Below are positions 13,337-16,099 of a stretch of DNA of 16,099 bases, piece after piece; within the stretch, counting starts at the first letter, position 1; the number at the start of each line of letters is the position of its first letter. The notes beneath the pieces are model-generated. The model was not told the DNA's origin, searched no databases, and saw only the letters and a program-made list of their open reading frames with translations. A program made the position numbers and the translations under genes. This DNA comes from JBOHBN01 sp050698355. GTDB lineage: Bacteria > Actinomycetota > Actinomycetes > Streptosporangiales > WHST01. The stretch spans positions 1 to 16,099 of the forward strand of contig JBOHBN010000029.1 of assembly GCA_050698355.1 (NCBI GenBank). Reading direction: 5' to 3'.

Positions 13337-16099
13337 GTGAGCGAGGAAGCCCGGCGCGAGGAACAGAACGGCGCCCCGGACAGCGAGATCGCCGGCCGGC
13401 AGGCGGAGGACGAGCAGGCAGCGTCCGAGCAGGCACCCGACGAGCGGCCCGGCGGCCAGCCCGCCGACGAACCGGTCGAGGAAGAGCCGTTCGATCCCAT
13501 GCCCGCCGTCGTGGGCGAGGCGGTCGTCGCCCGGCTCGACGTCGCCTTGGAAGGCGTCGAGCACCAGCGTCTCGCGTTGCGTGCGGCCGCGGAGTCCGCG
13601 GCAGCAACCGACGACGACCAGCAGGGCCGGGACGAGCGGCACAGCAGCGACGGGTTGCGCTCGGCCAGGGCCCGCGCGCGCGGGCGCCTCGCCGCCACTC
13701 AGGACCGTACCCAGGGCATGATCGAGGAACTGCTGCGCCGCGGCTCGCCGTACGCGTCGGCCGCGTGGGACGCCGACGCCTGGACCTCCAACTACCATGA
13801 GCCGACCGCGCCGCCGCATCTGATCGCGGTCTCCGACCTGCACATCGCCAAACCATCCGGCGAGGCGAGCTTCCCGTTGCTGCTCCCGGCGATCGGCCGC
13901 AACCTGATCATCACGCACGACGGCGCCGCCGCCGCGCCGGCACACGCGTTCGCGCAAGCCTTCGTCGTCCGGACGCTCGCCGCGTCGCCGCCGGGGTCGT
14001 TGCGCGTGCACCTGTTGGACCCGGCCGGCCTGGGCCAGAACCTCGGGCTGCTCAGCCGTATCCCGGAAACGCTGACCAGTGGCGGCGTGCACAGCACCCC
14101 GGACGAGGTCGCGAGCGAGCTTGGCGCCGTGCTGGAGCACATCAGGCAGCTCAACACCAAGACCCTGCTGGGCACCGACGACACCCTCGTCGAGCGCTGG
14201 CGTAAGGGCACCGCGAACGGCACGCCGTGCTCCATCGTGCTCGCCGCCGGGCTGCCGCTCGGGCTCCACAACGACTCGATCGAGCAGCTCGGCGCGGTGG
14301 CCCGCGCCGGGGGGCGCTGCGGTGTCTCCCTGGTCGCGGTGGTCGACAACAGCCGGCCACTCGGCTACGGCAACGAGCTGACCGACCTCGCGGTCAACGC
14401 CGAGCGCTTCCACGTCACACCGGACGGGTACGCCACCTGGCAGTCGGCGCCCGAGCACCTGCGCGAGAGCGTACGGGTCAGCTGCCCGCAGCCGCCGGGC
14501 TCGTCGCAGTACCGGTTCTTCACCTCCGCGCTCGCGCCCGCGCAGCGGCAGGGGGCGAACCGTCCTGTCCGGCTGCGGCACTACCTGCAGCGCGAGCAGC
14601 CCTGGGCGACAACCACCGAGACGATGGTGACGGCGGTCATCGGCCGCCATGCGGACGGGTCGGCCCAGGAGCTCCAGCTGGGTGACGGCGAGGGCGTGCC
14701 CGGCCACGGCCTGCTGGTCGGACCGATGGACTCCGGCAAGACGACGCTGCTGCACGGCCTGATCCACTCGCTCGCGTACCGGCACAGCCCTGAGGAGCTC
14801 GAGCTGCACCTGCTCGACATGAAGCCCGGCGTCGAGTTCGCCAAGTACGCGCCGCGGCCCGGTGAGCTGGCCCTTCCCCAGGTGCAGACGGTGGGCATCG
14901 AGACCCACCCGCAGTTCGCGCTCGACGTGCTCCACCACCTGGTACGGCTGTGCAACAGCCGCGATGAGCTGTTCGAGCAGGCCGCGGAGCGGTTCGCAGA
15001 ACCGGTCGCGGACGTCGCCACGTACAGGCGATTGACCGGGCAGCGGATGCCGCGGGTCGTCCTGGTCGCCGACGAGCTGCAGCTGATGCTGGGCGGCGAC
15101 ACCGAGGACCCGGCGTGGCAGGCGGTGCAGACGCTGGTCGAACGCGGGCCCGCGCATGGCGTGCACCTGTTCGCCGCGACCCGCAGCCTGGCGCTGGTCG
15201 GCACCGAGCGACCGCGGCAGCTGGCCGCCATCGAGCAGGGCTTCGGGCTGCGCATCGCACTGCGCTGCCCCGCCGACGAGCTGGGCCGCGTCCTCGGCCG
15301 TACGGTCACCGAGACGCGCATCAGCGACCGTCCCGGCGCCGGCCTGCTCAACGCCGCGGGCGGCGCCGAGGGGCACGACGTGCTGTTCCAGGCAGCCATC
15401 CTGGAACCGGAGGAGCGCGCCAGCCTCCGCCATCACCTGGCACGCAGCGGTACGGCTCCGGGCGTACGGGTCAGCCGCGGTGCCGGCGGGGTCGAGCTGT
15501 CGGACGTGGCGCACACGTTCGATCGAGCCGTCGAACCGACGCTGTACCTCGGCGCGCCCGTCGGCATCGGCCGGCCGACGGTCGGGGTACCGCTGGTGCC
15601 CGGCGCCGGCCACGGCCTGCTGCTCGCCACCCCCAACGGCCCGCAGGCGGTAGGCACGATCTGCTCGTCGCTTGTCGCGCTCGCCATGCAGCCGTTCGAC
15701 GACGTGCAGCTCGCGGTGGTCGACCTGCTGCCGGAGGACGTGCCGGAGCGCCGGCCCATCGACGACCTGGCGGCGTTCCTCGACGACCGGCTCCTGCACA
15801 TCGGGCCGGGCCGGTTGGACGAGCTGGCCGACCTGCTCCGGCCGACCGGCCAGCCGAGCGTGGTCGCGGTGCTCGGTCTCCCCCACACCGGTGGCGGTGA
15901 CCTCCACCATGACCACGGGGCGAGGCTGGACTGGCTGTACACCAAGGGCCCGCCGAACGGGGTGCACCCGCTGGTGTGGGTGGATGAGCCGCGCCGGGCC
16001 AGGCAGGCCGAGGCGAGCGTCTCCAAGCTGCGGCTACGCTGCATCGGCGGTGTCGACATGTACACCACCGCCGCCTTCCTCGACCGGCGCCCGCCGTTC
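13337..16099 (+). CDS. FtsK/SpoIIIE-like multi-module ATPase, runs off the right edge
   Basis: The frame opens with GTG 13337 and stays open for 921 codons to the window end, so the gene is partial at its 3' end. Residues 1-60 are acidic and Gln/Pro-rich. About 70-135 is helical and charged, possibly a coiled coil. There are no membrane helices, unlike FtsK, TcpA or VirD4. Three ATPase-like modules follow. Module 1 begins near LIITHDGAAAAPAHAFAQAF (190-209) and lacks the P-loop Lys. Module 2 is intact: Walker A GPMDSGKTT (462-470), LELHLLDMKPGVEFAKYA in the next strands, and Walker B RVVLVADELQ with Asp579 and Glu580. Module 3 begins near LLLATPNGPQAVGTI, with no P-loop Lys. One active module among degenerate ones is also known from EccC of ESX secretion. 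It could be the coupling motor that feeds substrate to the channel encoded upstream. It follows the MinD-like gene by 22 bases. Family is sure; the role is inferred. Confidence 0.88.
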   Translation, partial: MSEEARREEQNGAPDSEIAGRQAEDEQAASEQAPDERPGGQPADEPVEEEPFDPMPAVVGEAVVARLDVALEGVEHQRLALRAAAESAAATDDDQQGRDERHSSDGLRSARARARGRLAATQDRTQGMIEELLRRGSPYASAAWDADAWTSNYHEPTAPPHLIAVSDLHIAKPSGEASFPLLLPAIGRNLIITHDGAAAAPAHAFAQAFVVRTLAASPPGSLRVHLLDPAGLGQNLGLLSRIPETLTSGGVHSTPDEVASELGAVLEHIRQLNTKTLLGTDDTLVERWRKGTANGTPCSIVLAAGLPLGLHNDSIEQLGAVARAGGRCGVSLVAVVDNSRPLGYGNELTDLAVNAERFHVTPDGYATWQSAPEHLRESVRVSCPQPPGSSQYRFFTSALAPAQRQGANRPVRLRHYLQREQPWATTTETMVTAVIGRHADGSAQELQLGDGEGVPGHGLLVGPMDSGKTTLLHGLIHSLAYRHSPEELELHLLDMKPGVEFAKYAPRPGELALPQVQTVGIETHPQFALDVLHHLVRLCNSRDELFEQAAERFAEPVADVATYRRLTGQRMPRVVLVADELQLMLGGDTEDPAWQAVQTLVERGPAHGVHLFAATRSLALVGTERPRQLAAIEQGFGLRIALRCPADELGRVLGRTVTETRISDRPGAGLLNAAGGAEGHDVLFQAAILEPEERASLRHHLARSGTAPGVRVSRGAGGVELSDVAHTFDRAVEPTLYLGAPVGIGRPTVGVPLVPGAGHGLLLATPNGPQAVGTICSSLVALAMQPFDDVQLAVVDLLPEDVPERRPIDDLAAFLDDRLLHIGPGRLDELADLLRPTGQPSVVAVLGLPHTGGGDLHHDHGARLDWLYTKGPPNGVHPLVWVDEPRRARQAEASVSKLRLRCIGGVDMYTTAAFLDRRPPF

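Noticed and set aside
13130..15967. 945-codon open frame on the minus strand
   Set aside because: It lies opposite the FtsK-like gene, whose + frame shows clear ATPase motifs. The minus frame product is low-complexity Arg/Val/Gly sequence typical of a GC-rich shadow.
1..16099. tRNA, rRNA, CRISPR array, insertion sequence or attachment site
   Set aside because: Reading through found no cloverleaf, regularly spaced repeats, transposase motifs or flanking direct repeats. A covariance-model and repeat search would be needed to exclude small RNAs.

Overview
This window is GC-rich DNA with GTG starts and strong purine-rich ribosome binding sites, which points to an actinomycete. The exact genus cannot be read from the sequence. 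Every convincing gene lies on the + strand and the genes are tightly packed, with at least five start/stop ATGA overlaps. The largest gap without an assigned gene is about 140 bases.

Region 1 (83-7377) holds the membrane core of a Gram-positive type IV secretion system of the Tn916/ICEBs1/pCW3 class. In order it encodes a TcpC/ConB (VirB8-like) protein, a small two-helix membrane protein in the ConC/TcpD position, a TcpE/ConD (VirB3-like) protein, a VirB4-type ATPase with intact Walker motifs, and a large polytopic VirB6/ConG-like protein with a signal peptide and a Cys-containing outer domain. Region 2 (7498-9167) encodes two different secreted or surface-anchored cell-wall enzymes in tandem: a lysozyme-like plus VanY-type M15 fusion, and a VldE-like M15-related domain protein. 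Together they fill the CwlT/VirB1 position, where a wall hydrolase opens a path for the channel.

Region 3 (9290-11789) is less familiar. It holds a one-helix protein with an NTF2-like exported part, a 54-residue gene, a J-domain/four-helix/NERD-like fusion protein, and a two-helix membrane protein. The last three are chained by ATGA overlaps. Region 4 starts after a 139-base gap that carries inverted repeats. It encodes a MinD/ParA-type ATPase with a long Pro/acidic N-terminus, then a very large FtsK/SpoIIIE-like protein that runs off the right edge. That protein has one intact and two degenerate ATPase modules and no N-terminal membrane helices. It could be the coupling (motor) protein of the system, but the ParA plus multi-module FtsK pair also recalls the EspI/EccC pair of ESX secretion.

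Inferred model: the VirB4 and FtsK-like ATPases power export through the VirB8/VirB3/VirB6-like membrane complex. The wall hydrolases open the peptidoglycan, and the MinD-like protein may place or recruit the machine. No relaxase, integrase, replication gene or attachment site is visible, so the window alone does not show whether this is an integrative conjugative element, a plasmid, or a chromosomal secretion system. The parts most worth attention are the J-domain/NERD-like fusion with its hidden small upstream gene, the tandem wall enzymes, and the multi-module FtsK with its MinD partner.
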